A DNA stretch of 64,000 nt. Source: Granulicella aggregans. GTDB lineage: Bacteria > Acidobacteriota > Terriglobia > Terriglobales > Acidobacteriaceae. Positions 8,872-16,624 of the stretch are shown here, in pieces. The stretch covers positions 124,001-188,000 of the forward strand of contig NZ_JACHIP010000006.1 in NCBI RefSeq assembly GCF_014203275.1, given 5' to 3'. Position numbers and translations under genes: made by a program. Within the stretch, counting starts at the first letter, position 1. Every line of letters begins with the position of its first letter. The notes beneath the pieces were generated by a model. The model worked only from the letters and a program-made list of their open reading frames with translations. It was not told where the DNA came from and searched no databases.

Positions 8872-8901
8872 TTGACAATTCAAACTGGCTGCGCCTAATG
8901 T
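8872..8901 (+). promoter_or_regulatory. Sigma70-type promoter of the structured leader
   Basis: TTGACA (8872-8877), an 18-nt spacer and TAATGT (8896-8901). Transcription should begin near 8907, which is exactly where the first stem of the leader RNA begins. Confidence 0.6.
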
Positions 8902-8905
8902 CGTG

Positions 8906-8984
8906 CTCTGAGCGATGGAGCCATGCGCCCGTCGCTGTAACTCGACCGGCGCAGCTACCGATCTAAAGAATCAATCGCTCAGAG
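8906..8984 (+). ncRNA. Structured leader RNA, possible riboswitch-like element
   Basis: A closed three-level fold can be drawn. P1: 8906-8916 (CTCTGAGCGAT) pairs perfectly with 8974-8984. P2: 8917-8921 (GGAGC) pairs with 8954-8959 with one bulged A. P3: 8925-8929 with 8948-8952, a C-C mismatch, then 8931-8934 with 8943-8946, closed by an 8-nt loop (8935-8942). A 14-nt unpaired joining strand (8960-8973) separates P2 from P1. The element begins at the predicted transcription start and its P1 3' strand runs into the purine-rich stretch just upstream of the ATG at 8997, so P1 formation could affect ribosome access. I do not recognise it as a known riboswitch class. It could also be an independent small RNA. 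Confidence 0.5.
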
Positions 8985-8996
8985 AAGAGTGATCCT

Positions 8997-9251
8997 ATGC
9001 TTCCCTTTGATCGGCGTCCGTGGGCCAAGACCCTTGCAACTGTCGTGATCGCTTGCTCCCTTACAGCCGCCGTAACGGCGACTTATTTCCTTTACAGCTT
9101 TCAGGAACTCCACATTCCTGAGATCGCGATCATTCTGCTACTTCTACTAACAATCATTCCGCCCAACGTGGAGATCGTTCTTCGGAAGAAGAAGAAACAT
9201 ACCGAAGAGAGTTCCGGCAGCGTGCCGGTACATCACCTTCGCACTCCGTAG
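8997..9251 (+). CDS. Small two-TM membrane protein, unknown
   Basis: 84 aa, not recognised. Two hydrophobic segments are visible: about residues 13-33 (ending T-A-T-Y-F-L-Y) and about 41-60 (A-I-I-L-L-L-L-L-T-I-I-P). A basic stretch R-K-K-K-K-H follows the second segment and would sit in the cytoplasm, giving both ends inside. The C-terminal 20 residues are polar. The gene has its own promoter and a structured 5' leader (8906-8984), which is unusual for such a small gene and supports it being real. It converges on the SDR gene, with only 5 bp between stop codons. Confidence 0.6.
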   Translation: MLPFDRRPWAKTLATVVIACSLTAAVTATYFLYSFQELHIPEIAIILLLLLTIIPPNVEIVLRKKKKHTEESSGSVPVHHLRTP

Positions 9252-9256
9252 ATCCT

Positions 9257-10033
9257 CTATTGATTGACACCGCTGGCCAGGAATCCGCCATCGACCACCA
9301 GTATCTCGCCTGTAATAAAGGCTGAGGCATCACTGGCCAGGAAGATCGCCGAGCCCACAAGCTCCTCGGTTTTTCCGAAGCGCCCCATTGGTGTGCGCAT
9401 CTTCAGTTCTCGTCCCCGTTCGCTCTTGTCCAGCAATTCCGCATTAAGCGCAGTGCGAAAGACGCCCGGAGCGATGGCGTTGACGGTCACTCCCTGAGCG
9501 CTCCATTCGACTGCTAGCGATTTCGTCAGCGCCCCGACGGCCGCCTTCGAAGCCGCATAGGCGGTGACCTCCTTCAAGCTGACAAAGGTGTTCAGAGACG
9601 CGATGTTGATGATCCGCCCATAGCCGCGCCCGAGCATGTGACGGCCGAAGATCTGGCAGGCGCGCAGCGTGCCGGTCACGTTCGTGTCCATGATGTCGTT
9701 CCATTGCTCTTCCGGGAAGTCTACCGTCGGAGCGCGCTTGATCTTACCGGCGCAGTTTATGAGGATGTCGACCTTGCCAAAGCCATCGAGCGAAGCCACG
9801 AGCAGACGTTCCAACGAACCGCGATCACCGACGTCGGAAGCAATACGAAGCGACTTGACTCCATGAGCCTCGATGGCGTCCGCTGCCTCATCCACCTGCT
9901 CCTGCCGCCGCGAGGTGGCTGCGACGTCTGCGCCGGCTTCCGCAAGGCCGACTGCCATGGCGAGGCCTATCCCTGACGTACCTCCGATGACGACTGCTGA
10001 CTTCCCCTTAAGATCGAACAAGGTACTTCCCAT
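9257..10033 (-). CDS. SDR oxidoreductase, gluconate 5-dehydrogenase-like
   Basis: 258 aa classical short-chain dehydrogenase/reductase. Nucleotide motif G-G-T-S-G-I-G at residues 17-23, N-C-A-G at about 91, catalytic Ser in I-A-S-L-N and Tyr/Lys in Y-A-A-S-K. The overall sequence resembles gluconate 5-dehydrogenase / 2-deoxy-D-gluconate 3-dehydrogenase (IdnO/KduD group), which interconvert keto sugar acids and sugar acids with NAD(P)H. It is the last gene of a minus-strand trio with gluconokinase 16 bp upstream, which supports a sugar-acid role. KduD or another keto-acid reductase cannot be excluded from sequence alone. Confidence 0.8.
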   Translation of the reverse strand: MGSTLFDLKGKSAVVIGGTSGIGLAMAVGLAEAGADVAATSRRQEQVDEAADAIEAHGVKSLRIASDVGDRGSLERLLVASLDGFGKVDILINCAGKIKRAPTVDFPEEQWNDIMDTNVTGTLRACQIFGRHMLGRGYGRIINIASLNTFVSLKEVTAYAASKAAVGALTKSLAVEWSAQGVTVNAIAPGVFRTALNAELLDKSERGRELKMRTPMGRFGKTEELVGSAIFLASDASAFITGEILVVDGGFLASGVNQ

Positions 10034-10049
10034 GTGCAGACTTGCCTTT

Positions 10050-10547
10050 CTAATTGGCTGACTGAATTCGTTGGAGGATCTCTGTAACTACTGCCTCGGG
10101 CTCGCGATCGTTCTTCACGACAAGAGCGTCTGAGGGCGCTTCAAGCGTGGCAAGCTGGCTGTCGAGGAGAGCTGGCGTCATGAACTCGTGATGTCGAGCG
10201 GCAAGTCGTTGCTGGAGCAGTTCGCGGGGGAGATCGAGCAGGCAGAAGGTCACCGCGCCATCCGGCATGCCTGCCGCGAGAGTGTGCCGATAGGTATCCT
10301 TCAACGCTGAGCACGCAAGCACACCGTTAGTGCCTCCCCCGTGCCACTCGCGGAGCAGAGCGTTCAACGTCTCCAGCCACGGCTGGCGGTCGGCGTCGTC
10401 GAGCGGATGGCCGGCGGCCATCTTCGCCTTATTGGCGGCGGGATGGTAGTCATCGGCATCGGCAAAAATTGCGTCGGCACGCTCCGCGAGAAGCTTGCCG
10501 ATGGTGGACTTGCCGGAACCACTCACTCCCATGACAACGACGATCAT
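10050..10547 (-). CDS. gntK: Gluconokinase
   Basis: 165 aa, usual length for GntK-type gluconokinase. P-loop G-V-S-G-S-G-K-S-T at residues 7-15 and the family motif D-A-D-D-Y-H-P at about 30-36, followed by M-A-A-G-H-P-L-D-D-A-D-R-Q-P-W, diagnostic for gluconate kinases. It phosphorylates D-gluconate to 6-phosphogluconate, feeding the Entner-Doudoroff or pentose phosphate route. It sits between the epimerase (9 bp upstream) and the SDR (16 bp downstream) in one minus-strand operon. With a gluconate 5-dehydrogenase-like SDR beside it, conversion of 5-ketogluconate to gluconate to 6-phosphogluconate is a coherent inference. Confidence 0.93.
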   Translation of the reverse strand: MIVVVMGVSGSGKSTIGKLLAERADAIFADADDYHPAANKAKMAAGHPLDDADRQPWLETLNALLREWHGGGTNGVLACSALKDTYRHTLAAGMPDGAVTFCLLDLPRELLQQRLAARHHEFMTPALLDSQLATLEAPSDALVVKNDREPEAVVTEILQRIQSAN

Positions 10548-10556
10548 CTTAAATCC

Positions 10557-11819
10557 TTATTGACCAAGGAAGACCGGCTTGATGTGACGCTCGAAGAGGT
10601 TCGCGGTGACGTTCTTCGCGACGATCTCCTCGTTCGCCTCAAGCGCCTTCAGGTACCGGTCGCCCATCTTCGCGGCAACTTTGAAGCCCACGTGAAGTAG
10701 TTGACGGAAGCTCTGATTGTAAGCCGGGTTGGACTGGTCATGACGTAGCGCAGAGGTGAACTGCTCGCTGGTCCAGGTCTCGACCTCGGCGGGAAGAGGC
10801 AACGCAGCGGGATCGATATCGATGACAGTGGCGTAAGGGGCGCAGAGTTCGGCGCTGTGCGCATAGGCTTCCGCATACACCTCAATCGCCAGCGCAAGTC
10901 CGTCGCCGCCCGACTCCGCGAGACCGATCAGCTCCTCGAGCCACGTGGTTCCTGCGGTCTTCAGGTGGACGCCAGCGCCAGTCTTGGTCACAGCAGCATG
11001 GATCGACTTGTAGATGGAAAACTTGTCCGAACCCGAGTGGACGCTGAGCTTTAGGTTCGCGGGCAGGCCGTAGGTCTTGATGGCGAAGGCGATGGCGGCG
11101 AGGTCCTCTTCGAACTCCTTCGCGAACTGCGCGACATCGCCGACATAGTCGACACCCTTGTTGAAGCGGCCGGTGAACTTCGGTGCGATCGTCTGGATGG
11201 CGATCTTCTCATCGGCGATAGCGGCCAGGATGATGAGCAGTTCAACCGGCGTCTGCGGCGAATCCGTCTCGTCCATGGAGATCTCTGGAACGAAGCATCC
11301 GATGCCTTTGTTCTCCAGAAGCATGCGATAGATCACCCCTGCATGTTGGACCGCGGCGAGGAACTTATTGGCCACGCGGGAGACAAAGGCCGCGTCCGTG
11401 TGGAAGGGCTCGGCGATTCCGGGGATGATGACCTCGCCGATCAGTTCCGGGTGGCGCGCGAGGAAAGCAGCGACGTCTGCCTCCTTCGCAGGCTGGCCGA
11501 TCAGGTCGGCGACGTCGATGGTGAAGAAGTCGCTGGGCGCGAGGAAGCGCGGCACGGTCGTCAGATTGATGTGATCCGCATCGAGGAAGTAGGGCTTCGT
11601 CCAGCCCAGCGCCGCGACGGCGGCATCGGCTGCGGCGCGCGTCTGCACTGGCTCGGAGCCGATAATCGTGTGCTCACGGTTGGACTTGTTCCAGACGGGG
11701 ACTACTTCCACACCGGCTCTCGCCGCGAAGATGCAGGCGGTAAGTTGCGCCTTTGCCTGGTGGGCGAAACGGTCGCCAACGCCGATAGAGAAGCGGGGTA
11801 GCTCTAGAGCTTTAGACAT
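10557..11819 (-). CDS. uxaE: Tagaturonate epimerase family protein
   Basis: 420 aa from ATG 11819, chosen because the family N-terminus (S-I-G-V-G-D-R-F-A-H-Q-A-K-A-Q) begins a few residues later and AGAGGG lies upstream; the frame extends 34 codons further without support. The sequence matches the UxaE group, which epimerises D-tagaturonate to D-fructuronate, a link in galacturonate breakdown. Family-typical patches include F-L-D-A-D-H-I-N, H-T-D-A-A-F-V and S-V-H-S-G-S-D-K-F, with His and Asp residues likely to hold the metal. It is first in the operon with gntK and the SDR, and a hexuronate-type MFS transporter is found at 26735. Confidence 0.88.
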   Translation of the reverse strand: MSKALELPRFSIGVGDRFAHQAKAQLTACIFAARAGVEVVPVWNKSNREHTIIGSEPVQTRAAADAAVAALGWTKPYFLDADHINLTTVPRFLAPSDFFTIDVADLIGQPAKEADVAAFLARHPELIGEVIIPGIAEPFHTDAAFVSRVANKFLAAVQHAGVIYRMLLENKGIGCFVPEISMDETDSPQTPVELLIILAAIADEKIAIQTIAPKFTGRFNKGVDYVGDVAQFAKEFEEDLAAIAFAIKTYGLPANLKLSVHSGSDKFSIYKSIHAAVTKTGAGVHLKTAGTTWLEELIGLAESGGDGLALAIEVYAEAYAHSAELCAPYATVIDIDPAALPLPAEVETWTSEQFTSALRHDQSNPAYNQSFRQLLHVGFKVAAKMGDRYLKALEANEEIVAKNVTANLFERHIKPVFLGQ

Positions 11820-11931
11820 GGGTAAACGTTCCCTCTGCGGAAGCTGGTAATTGGTCGTACCACTTCCACGTCGATCAGCATACACGGTTCCCCGCCGCTT
11901 CGTCTCGAGCCAAGGAGACATGCCGTAGCCT

Positions 11932-12079
11932 CATGACATCTTGCCGAACATCTTTCATCCGGAGCTCCACCAGTTGTTTGAGACGCTGGGCTACGCGGGT
12001 AGATATGCTCTCCACCGCCGGTAGTGCCGCCGGCAGGGCGACGCTCCCGGCGCTGGAGAAGCGCTGGGTGGCGGTGTAG
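11932..12079 (+). pseudogene. Decayed N-terminal fragment of an Lgt-like gene
   Basis: Read on the plus strand, 11932-12024 gives H-P-E-L-H-Q-L-F-E-T-L-G-Y-A followed by R-Y-A-L-H-R-R, then a stop. A shifted frame continues with A-A-G-R-A-T-L-P-A-L-E-K-R-W-V-A-V before a stop at 12079. Joined, these resemble the start of prolipoprotein diacylglyceryl transferase-like membrane proteins (HP-x-FE-x-LGY... RR ... RW-x-V). No start codon with a sound reading frame remains and the body of the gene is gone. It abuts the VapC/antitoxin pair, so an insertion or deletion may have removed the rest. This is recognition by eye only. Confidence 0.35.
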
Positions 12080-12081
12080 TG

Positions 12082-12106
12082 CCGGTTTGATCCGAGATCA
12101 AACCGG
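12082..12106. repeat. Perfect 11-bp inverted repeat at the vapC stop
   Basis: CCGGTTTGATC (12082-12092) and GATCAAACCGG (12096-12106) with a 3-nt loop, directly touching the vapC stop codon. No T-tract follows on the minus strand, so it is not a textbook terminator. It may stabilise the 3' end or mark an old junction. Confidence 0.6.
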
Positions 12107-12493
12107 TTATACCTTTCGCACGATCCCCGAATAGGCTTCCAGTACCTTGTCGGATGTCAGAAGAACGAGTCCCTCACTCATCGCCTGAGCCATGAGCGCC
12201 CGATCGAACGGGTCCTTATGTAGAAGCGGCAAGGAACTGACAGCAAATGCGTGATCGCTCGTAAACGCCAGCTCGCCATACCCATAATCCAGGAGTCCGC
12301 GCCGTAACACCCTTGGCTCGACATCAAAGTCCGGCCGCTCGAGCCCGCGCTTGATCGCAACCTCCCAGATACTGATCGAGCTGAAGATCACCTCGTTTGC
12401 AGGGTCCGTGATCAATTCACTCGCAGACTTCGGCAAGAGGCCGGAGCCGGACGCAGCCCAGATTAAAAGGTGCGTGTCCAGGAGGAGCTTCAA
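12107..12493 (-). CDS. PIN-domain toxin, VapC type
   Basis: 128 aa PIN-domain ribonuclease, usual VapC length. The acidic residues expected at the active site are present: Asp6 (L-L-L-D-T-H), Glu in S-I-W-E-V-A (about 44), Asp in K-D-P-F-D-R-A-L (about 93-96) and Asp in L-L-T-S-D-K (about 113). Such toxins cut tRNA or other RNA when freed from the antitoxin. Its start overlaps the antitoxin gene by 4 bp (12490-12493), the standard arrangement with antitoxin first. A decayed gene fragment lies immediately beyond its 3' end, compatible with the pair having been acquired. Confidence 0.9.
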   Translation of the reverse strand: MKLLLDTHLLIWAASGSGLLPKSASELITDPANEVIFSSISIWEVAIKRGLERPDFDVEPRVLRRGLLDYGYGELAFTSDHAFAVSSLPLLHKDPFDRALMAQAMSEGLVLLTSDKVLEAYSGIVRKV

Positions 12494-12741
12494 TCCTGCT
12501 TCCCATAGAACATCTCTTCAATCTCTGCCTGGCCCATCGTGTCGAAGTCGTCCGGCACCTTGCATTGACCATCGAGAAATCCAATCCGCTTCATCGCCCT
12601 TGCCTTCGGATCTTCCTCGATTGCCGTTACCTTCACCAGCGGCTTTCCCGCGCGCGCGATGATGAACGGCTCGCCCTTCACCGCCTTCTCCACCAGCTTG
12701 GAAAGGTGCGTCTTGGCCTCGTGCATGTTCACGGTTTCCAT
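12490..12741 (-). CDS. Antitoxin, Phd/YefM type
   Basis: 83 aa. The N-terminal T-V-N-M-H-E-A-K-T-H-L-S-K-L-V-E is the Phd/YefM dimerisation and DNA-binding signature, with A-R-A-G-K-P-L-V-K-V about residues 30-39. The C-terminal third, rich in Asp/Glu (D-D-F-D-T-M-G-Q-A-E-I-E-E-M-F), is the expected toxin-binding tail. It neutralises the PIN toxin encoded next and probably represses its own promoter with it. No clear operator could be picked out in the 99 bp upstream. Confidence 0.9.
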   Translation of the reverse strand: METVNMHEAKTHLSKLVEKAVKGEPFIIARAGKPLVKVTAIEEDPKARAMKRIGFLDGQCKVPDDFDTMGQAEIEEMFYGKQD

Positions 12742-12840
12742 CTTTCGATCTTAGCTTAGTCCATAGACTTAGTCCACTTGAGAACATGATCCTGTGCGTT
12801 CTCCATGTTCAAATAGAACTCAAAGGAATCGAGCAAAAAA

Positions 12841-13938
12841 ATGCCTCTGAACTGTGGAATTGTAGGTCTGCCGAACGTCGGCAAGAGCACCATCTTTAAC
12901 GCACTCACATCGGCCAAGGCCCAGGCCGCGAACTACCCGTTCTGCACGATCGACCCCAACACCGGCGTCGTCACCGTGCCCGATGAGCGGCTGGCGAAGA
13001 TCTCCGCGCTGATCAAGCCCGACAGCCTCGTTCCCACCACGATGGAGTTCATCGACATCGCTGGCCTAGTCGAGGGCGCGTCGAAGGGCGAAGGGCTCGG
13101 CAACCAGTTCTTAGGACACATTCGCGCGACCGATGCAGTCTGCCACGTCGTCCGCTGCTTCGACGACGCGGAGGTGATCCACGTCGCCGGCGGCGTGAAC
13201 CCGCTGCACGACATCGACATCATCAACACCGAGCTGTTGCTGGCCGACCTCGACACGGTCGAGAAGCGTTTCACCAAGGTGGAGCGTTCCGCCAAGGCCA
13301 CCGCCGACCAGAAGATCAAGGCCGAGCACGCGACGCTGCAGAAGCTCCTCGCCGTCCTCAACGCCGGCAAACCCGCACGCACCGCCGACCTCACCGACGA
13401 GGAGCGTCTCATCGCGCGCGACCTCTTCCTGATCACGATGAAGCCGCAACTCTACGTCGCGAATGTCGACGAAGCCGGCCTCACCGACGGCAACGCCTAC
13501 ACGAAGCTCGTCGAGGACCGTGCCAAGGAAGAAGGCGCACAGGTGGTCAGCATCTGCGGGGCGCTTGAGAGCGAGATCGCATTGCTCGAGCCGTCGGAAC
13601 GCGACGAGTTTCTCGCCGACATGGGCCTTAAGGAGCCCGGCCTCAACCGCCTTATCCACTCCGCGTATCGGCTGCTGGACCTCATCACGTACTTCACCGC
13701 AGGCGTGCAGGAGGTTCGCGCGTGGACGATCAAGCGCGGCACCAAGGCTCCCGGAGCGGCCGGGGTGATCCACTCGGACTTTGAGAAGGGATTCATCAAG
13801 GCAGACTGCTACGCTTCCGACGATCTCTTCCTCTATGGCAGCGAGCAGGCGGTGAAAGAAAAGGGCCTGCTGCGGTCGGAAGGTAAGGAGTACATCGTGA
13901 AGGACGGCGATATCCTCTTCTTCAAGTTCAACGTGTAG
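12841..13938 (+). CDS. ychF: Redox-regulated P-loop ATPase YchF
   Basis: 365 aa, the family's usual length. Walker A G-L-P-N-V-G-K-S-T at residues 8-16, switch region N-Y-P-F-C-T-I-D-P-N-T-G, D-I-A-G-L-V at about 69 and the C-terminal TGS domain ending F-F-K-F-N-V. YchF (OLA1 homologue) is an Obg-family protein that binds ribosomes and hydrolyses ATP rather than GTP; roles in stress response and translation are reported. Stand-alone gene, followed after 35 bp by the OsmC-family gene, so both may share a transcript linked to oxidative stress. Confidence 0.96.
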   Translation: MPLNCGIVGLPNVGKSTIFNALTSAKAQAANYPFCTIDPNTGVVTVPDERLAKISALIKPDSLVPTTMEFIDIAGLVEGASKGEGLGNQFLGHIRATDAVCHVVRCFDDAEVIHVAGGVNPLHDIDIINTELLLADLDTVEKRFTKVERSAKATADQKIKAEHATLQKLLAVLNAGKPARTADLTDEERLIARDLFLITMKPQLYVANVDEAGLTDGNAYTKLVEDRAKEEGAQVVSICGALESEIALLEPSERDEFLADMGLKEPGLNRLIHSAYRLLDLITYFTAGVQEVRAWTIKRGTKAPGAAGVIHSDFEKGFIKADCYASDDLFLYGSEQAVKEKGLLRSEGKEYIVKDGDILFFKFNV

Positions 13939-13973
13939 TTCTTCAACCTTCCGCTGGGCGGAAAAGGAACACG

Positions 13974-14381
13974 ATGGTTGCAATTCAAGTTGAATACCAG
14001 GGAGACCTGCACTGCAAGGCAGTGCACGGTCCCTCCCAGACAGAACTCACCACCGACGCCCCTAAAGATAACCAGGGCCGTGGCGAAAGCTTCTCTCCCA
14101 CGGATCTGATCGCGACTGCGCTCGGCAGTTGCATTCTCAGCGTGATGGGCATACTTGCGCGCACGCTTGAGGTTGACATCAGCGGCTCCACGGCGACGGT
14201 CGAAAAGGAGATGACTTCGACGCCGCCGAGAATGATCGCAAGCCTTACTGTCCGCGTTCACGTTCCGCATGATCTTAGCCCTGAGAATCAGGCCAAGTTT
14301 GAGCGAGCGGCCCATACCTGCCCTGTCCACAAGAGCCTTCACCCGGACGTCAAAGCGCCTATCGAATTTGTCTGGGGATAG
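13974..14381 (+). CDS. OsmC family peroxiredoxin-like protein
   Basis: 135 aa, typical length. Both conserved cysteines are visible: Cys in L-G-S-C-I-L-S-V (about 60) and Cys in H-T-C-P-V-H-K-S-L (about 122). OsmC-family proteins are dimeric thiol peroxidases that reduce organic hydroperoxides. The sequence is closer to the YhfA-type OsmC-like group than to Ohr, but the split is not certain from reading. It lies 35 bp after ychF and is convergent with the membrane protein gene at 14486. Confidence 0.9.
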   Translation: MVAIQVEYQGDLHCKAVHGPSQTELTTDAPKDNQGRGESFSPTDLIATALGSCILSVMGILARTLEVDISGSTATVEKEMTSTPPRMIASLTVRVHVPHDLSPENQAKFERAAHTCPVHKSLHPDVKAPIEFVWG

Positions 14382-14485
14382 ATCAGCCGGATCGCTTCAG
14401 CGTGGACTTATAGGTACCAAACTCCCATGCTGAAAGTTCAATATGCGGGGTTTGCACTTCGCGGGATCATTCTCCCCTCGCAGAT

Positions 14486-15862
14486 TCATCGCGGAACCAC
14501 AACGAACTTCTCCACCGCCACTTTCCTTCCTGACGTGGCATATCTCGGGTCCGGAACAAACGTTACCGTGATTTCATCAAATCGCTGTAGAGCACTCCTC
14601 TTTGGTATCAGGAACGTAATCGTCTCTTCCGTCCGCCCAGTTTCATGATTCTGGGCGCGCTTGATTCCCAGGTTCAGGCCTACCTTCTTCTTCGAACTGG
14701 AGTCCGTAAGGGTTAGTCCCACACCAAGTGCTCCCTGCGCCACATCGTTGGTGATCACCACCTGCATCTCGCCACATGAAGCCATCTCAATCGGCCCGGC
14801 CAGCCGTTGATGCGCCTCCATCAACAACGGGAGCCTGTCGGTTGAGTGCACGTTTACCTTCAATGGATCGCCCTTCGTCGCCTGTGAGTCCTTCCCCGGC
14901 GTCTCACCCTCAAACTTGAAGTACCAGTAAGGCCCATAAAACGGAATCACCAGCGGTTCAGCTGCGCCTGGAGCAGGCACATCGCTCTTCACTGGAAGTC
15001 TCAGGACCGTCTTCTTCTCTTTTTCTAGAGGCCAAAGCACAATCGTGTGAAACCCCGATGACGCATCACCCTTTGCCTTGATCGTCGGCATCTTGCGAGC
15101 CGTCAATCCCCACTGTCCCGTAAACAGCGATGATTGCAGCACCGCCGGATTTGACAGACCGAACAGGACGCAAAGAAATGCCGCAGTAATGAGGATGTAG
15201 ATACGGTCTTCACGCCCTCGCGTGTTCGCCGATGGCTGCACCCGCTTCAACGCGCTTGCAACCTGTAACGCGAGCAGATACACCGCCGTTGCCAGACACA
15301 GCGTGGCGACCATCATGCGGTCAGCTGCTGCCATCGCTACCGTTGCGCCCCACAACACCGCAATCCCAAACGGAACCCACGACGAAGCTCCAATCTGTAC
15401 TTCTGTCGCGAAGATCTCGCTGCCGAGATATCCCTCAACGTCAATCGCAGTTGCGCCTTCTTTCGTAAACGGGAACATATACGCGGCCATCAGCACCGCT
15501 GCCACGCTCGCAATCGCCTGCGCCAGCAGCGACTGCCGATGAATCAGCAGCGCGATCGCAGGCAAAAATACCCAGCCCCGCAGCGCTCCCCGTAACAGCA
15601 CTCCCAACTCACCCGAGGCCCTGCGTGGCATCGCCACCCAGTGTCCGAACGCACCCGCCAGACATGCAAGCACGATATAGATCGCCGCCGTCTGAAACCT
15701 TTCCGACCACGCAAGTGCGTGAGGCCACGGCGGTTTGCAAATCAGCATACATACCACAAACGCCAGGTTCAGCCCAGTTGCCATCGCCAGCCAGCCACGA
15801 ACGCTAACCTTGCCTGGCCTTCGCTCTTCTATCGAAGCCTGCGAGTAAAGGATGGACTCCAT
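14486..15862 (-). CDS. Multi-TM membrane protein with C-terminal soluble domain, unknown
   Basis: 458 aa, not recognised. The first 250 residues carry about seven hydrophobic segments (near 29-45, 58-75, 88-110, 112-130, 160-180, 185-205, 225-245). The C-terminal ~200 residues, after A-V-L-Q-S-S-L-F-T-G-Q-W, are polar, rich in beta-type sequence and contain no hydrophobic segment, so they probably form an exported domain. An AGGTGAT lies upstream of ATG 15862. A 17-bp palindrome (15899-15915) lies just upstream and may be an operator. No neighbour gives a functional hint. Confidence 0.65.
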   Translation of the reverse strand: MESILYSQASIEERRPGKVSVRGWLAMATGLNLAFVVCMLICKPPWPHALAWSERFQTAAIYIVLACLAGAFGHWVAMPRRASGELGVLLRGALRGWVFLPAIALLIHRQSLLAQAIASVAAVLMAAYMFPFTKEGATAIDVEGYLGSEIFATEVQIGASSWVPFGIAVLWGATVAMAAADRMMVATLCLATAVYLLALQVASALKRVQPSANTRGREDRIYILITAAFLCVLFGLSNPAVLQSSLFTGQWGLTARKMPTIKAKGDASSGFHTIVLWPLEKEKKTVLRLPVKSDVPAPGAAEPLVIPFYGPYWYFKFEGETPGKDSQATKGDPLKVNVHSTDRLPLLMEAHQRLAGPIEMASCGEMQVVITNDVAQGALGVGLTLTDSSSKKKVGLNLGIKRAQNHETGRTEETITFLIPKRSALQRFDEITVTFVPDPRYATSGRKVAVEKFVVVPR

Positions 15863-15898
15863 GGAGCATCACCTCAGACCAATGGACTTGATTTCCAA

Positions 15899-15915
15899 GT
15901 AGCATTCAATGCTAC
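15899..15915. promoter_or_regulatory. Palindrome, candidate operator
   Basis: GTAGCATT-C-AATGCTAC, 8-bp perfect arms about one spacer nucleotide, 37 bp upstream of the membrane protein start at 15862. Size and symmetry fit a dimeric repressor site; the regulator is not identified. Confidence 0.4.
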
Positions 15916-15938
15916 ATCTACCCTGCGTGCGATAGATG

Positions 15939-16487
15939 CTATTGATCGCTTGATGCGCCGCGACCACCTTCCAGCTCATCCAACTCCGCGAATACCTCTT
16001 GAAGCGTCACCCGGATCTCCGTCCCGGGAACCGCAAGCTCCTCCGGCACCTGCCGATGCCCGTTCGCGTCCGAGACGAAGGCGGTGCGGCGAAGGGGATC
16101 GACGATCCACACCATCGGCACTCCCATCGCAAGGTAGTCCTTCGCCCGCTCTTCGATCTCGCTCATCCGCTGCTCGCTCGACATGACCTCGATACACAGC
16201 AGCGGAGCTACGGTGATGATCGCCTCGAACGGATCAATCGCGCGTGTCAAAGTCACGTCAGGGACGCGAAACCGGTTCGCGGCAACCTGAACGCGCTGCT
16301 CCGGCCAGACGCGAATGCCCCACTCGCGCTTATGTTGCAGAAAGAGGCCGATGAAGAAGACCTGTATGTTCGAGTGTTGTCCTTCACCGGAGTTGCGCTC
16401 CTTCACCTCACCGTCGATCCAGTCACAATCGGGCCGATAGTCAGGTTCGAGATACACCTGCAACGGAACCAGCGTAGAAGCCGCCAT
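15939..16487 (-). CDS. Uma2 family endonuclease-like protein (DUF820)
   Basis: 182 aa. Fits the Uma2/DUF820 family, a PD-(D/E)xK nuclease-fold group: Y-R-P-D-C-D-W-I-D-G-E at the start, R-V-P-D-V-T-L in the middle (about 89-95) and L-L-C-I-E-V-M-S-S (about 111-119), followed by K-D-Y-L-A-M-G-V-P-M-V-W-I-V-D-P. The Asp and Glu are the expected catalytic acids. Such genes are often present in many copies in soil bacteria and cyanobacteria, and their physiological role is not established. Stand-alone, with nothing notable in the 137 bp upstream. Confidence 0.85.
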   Translation of the reverse strand: MAASTLVPLQVYLEPDYRPDCDWIDGEVKERNSGEGQHSNIQVFFIGLFLQHKREWGIRVWPEQRVQVAANRFRVPDVTLTRAIDPFEAIITVAPLLCIEVMSSEQRMSEIEERAKDYLAMGVPMVWIVDPLRRTAFVSDANGHRQVPEELAVPGTEIRVTLQEVFAELDELEGGRGASSDQ

Positions 16488-16624
16488 AGAAGTCGCCTAC
16501 CTTGGCACGCAGATTCTGGGTTCATGCCGCGTTCACGGATAGTATCGCAGTTTCGGGGCGCGGGGGCATCCCACTCATCGCGATAAGGCTGCGATGAACG
16601 GAACACGGAGCGTTGCAAGTTCCT

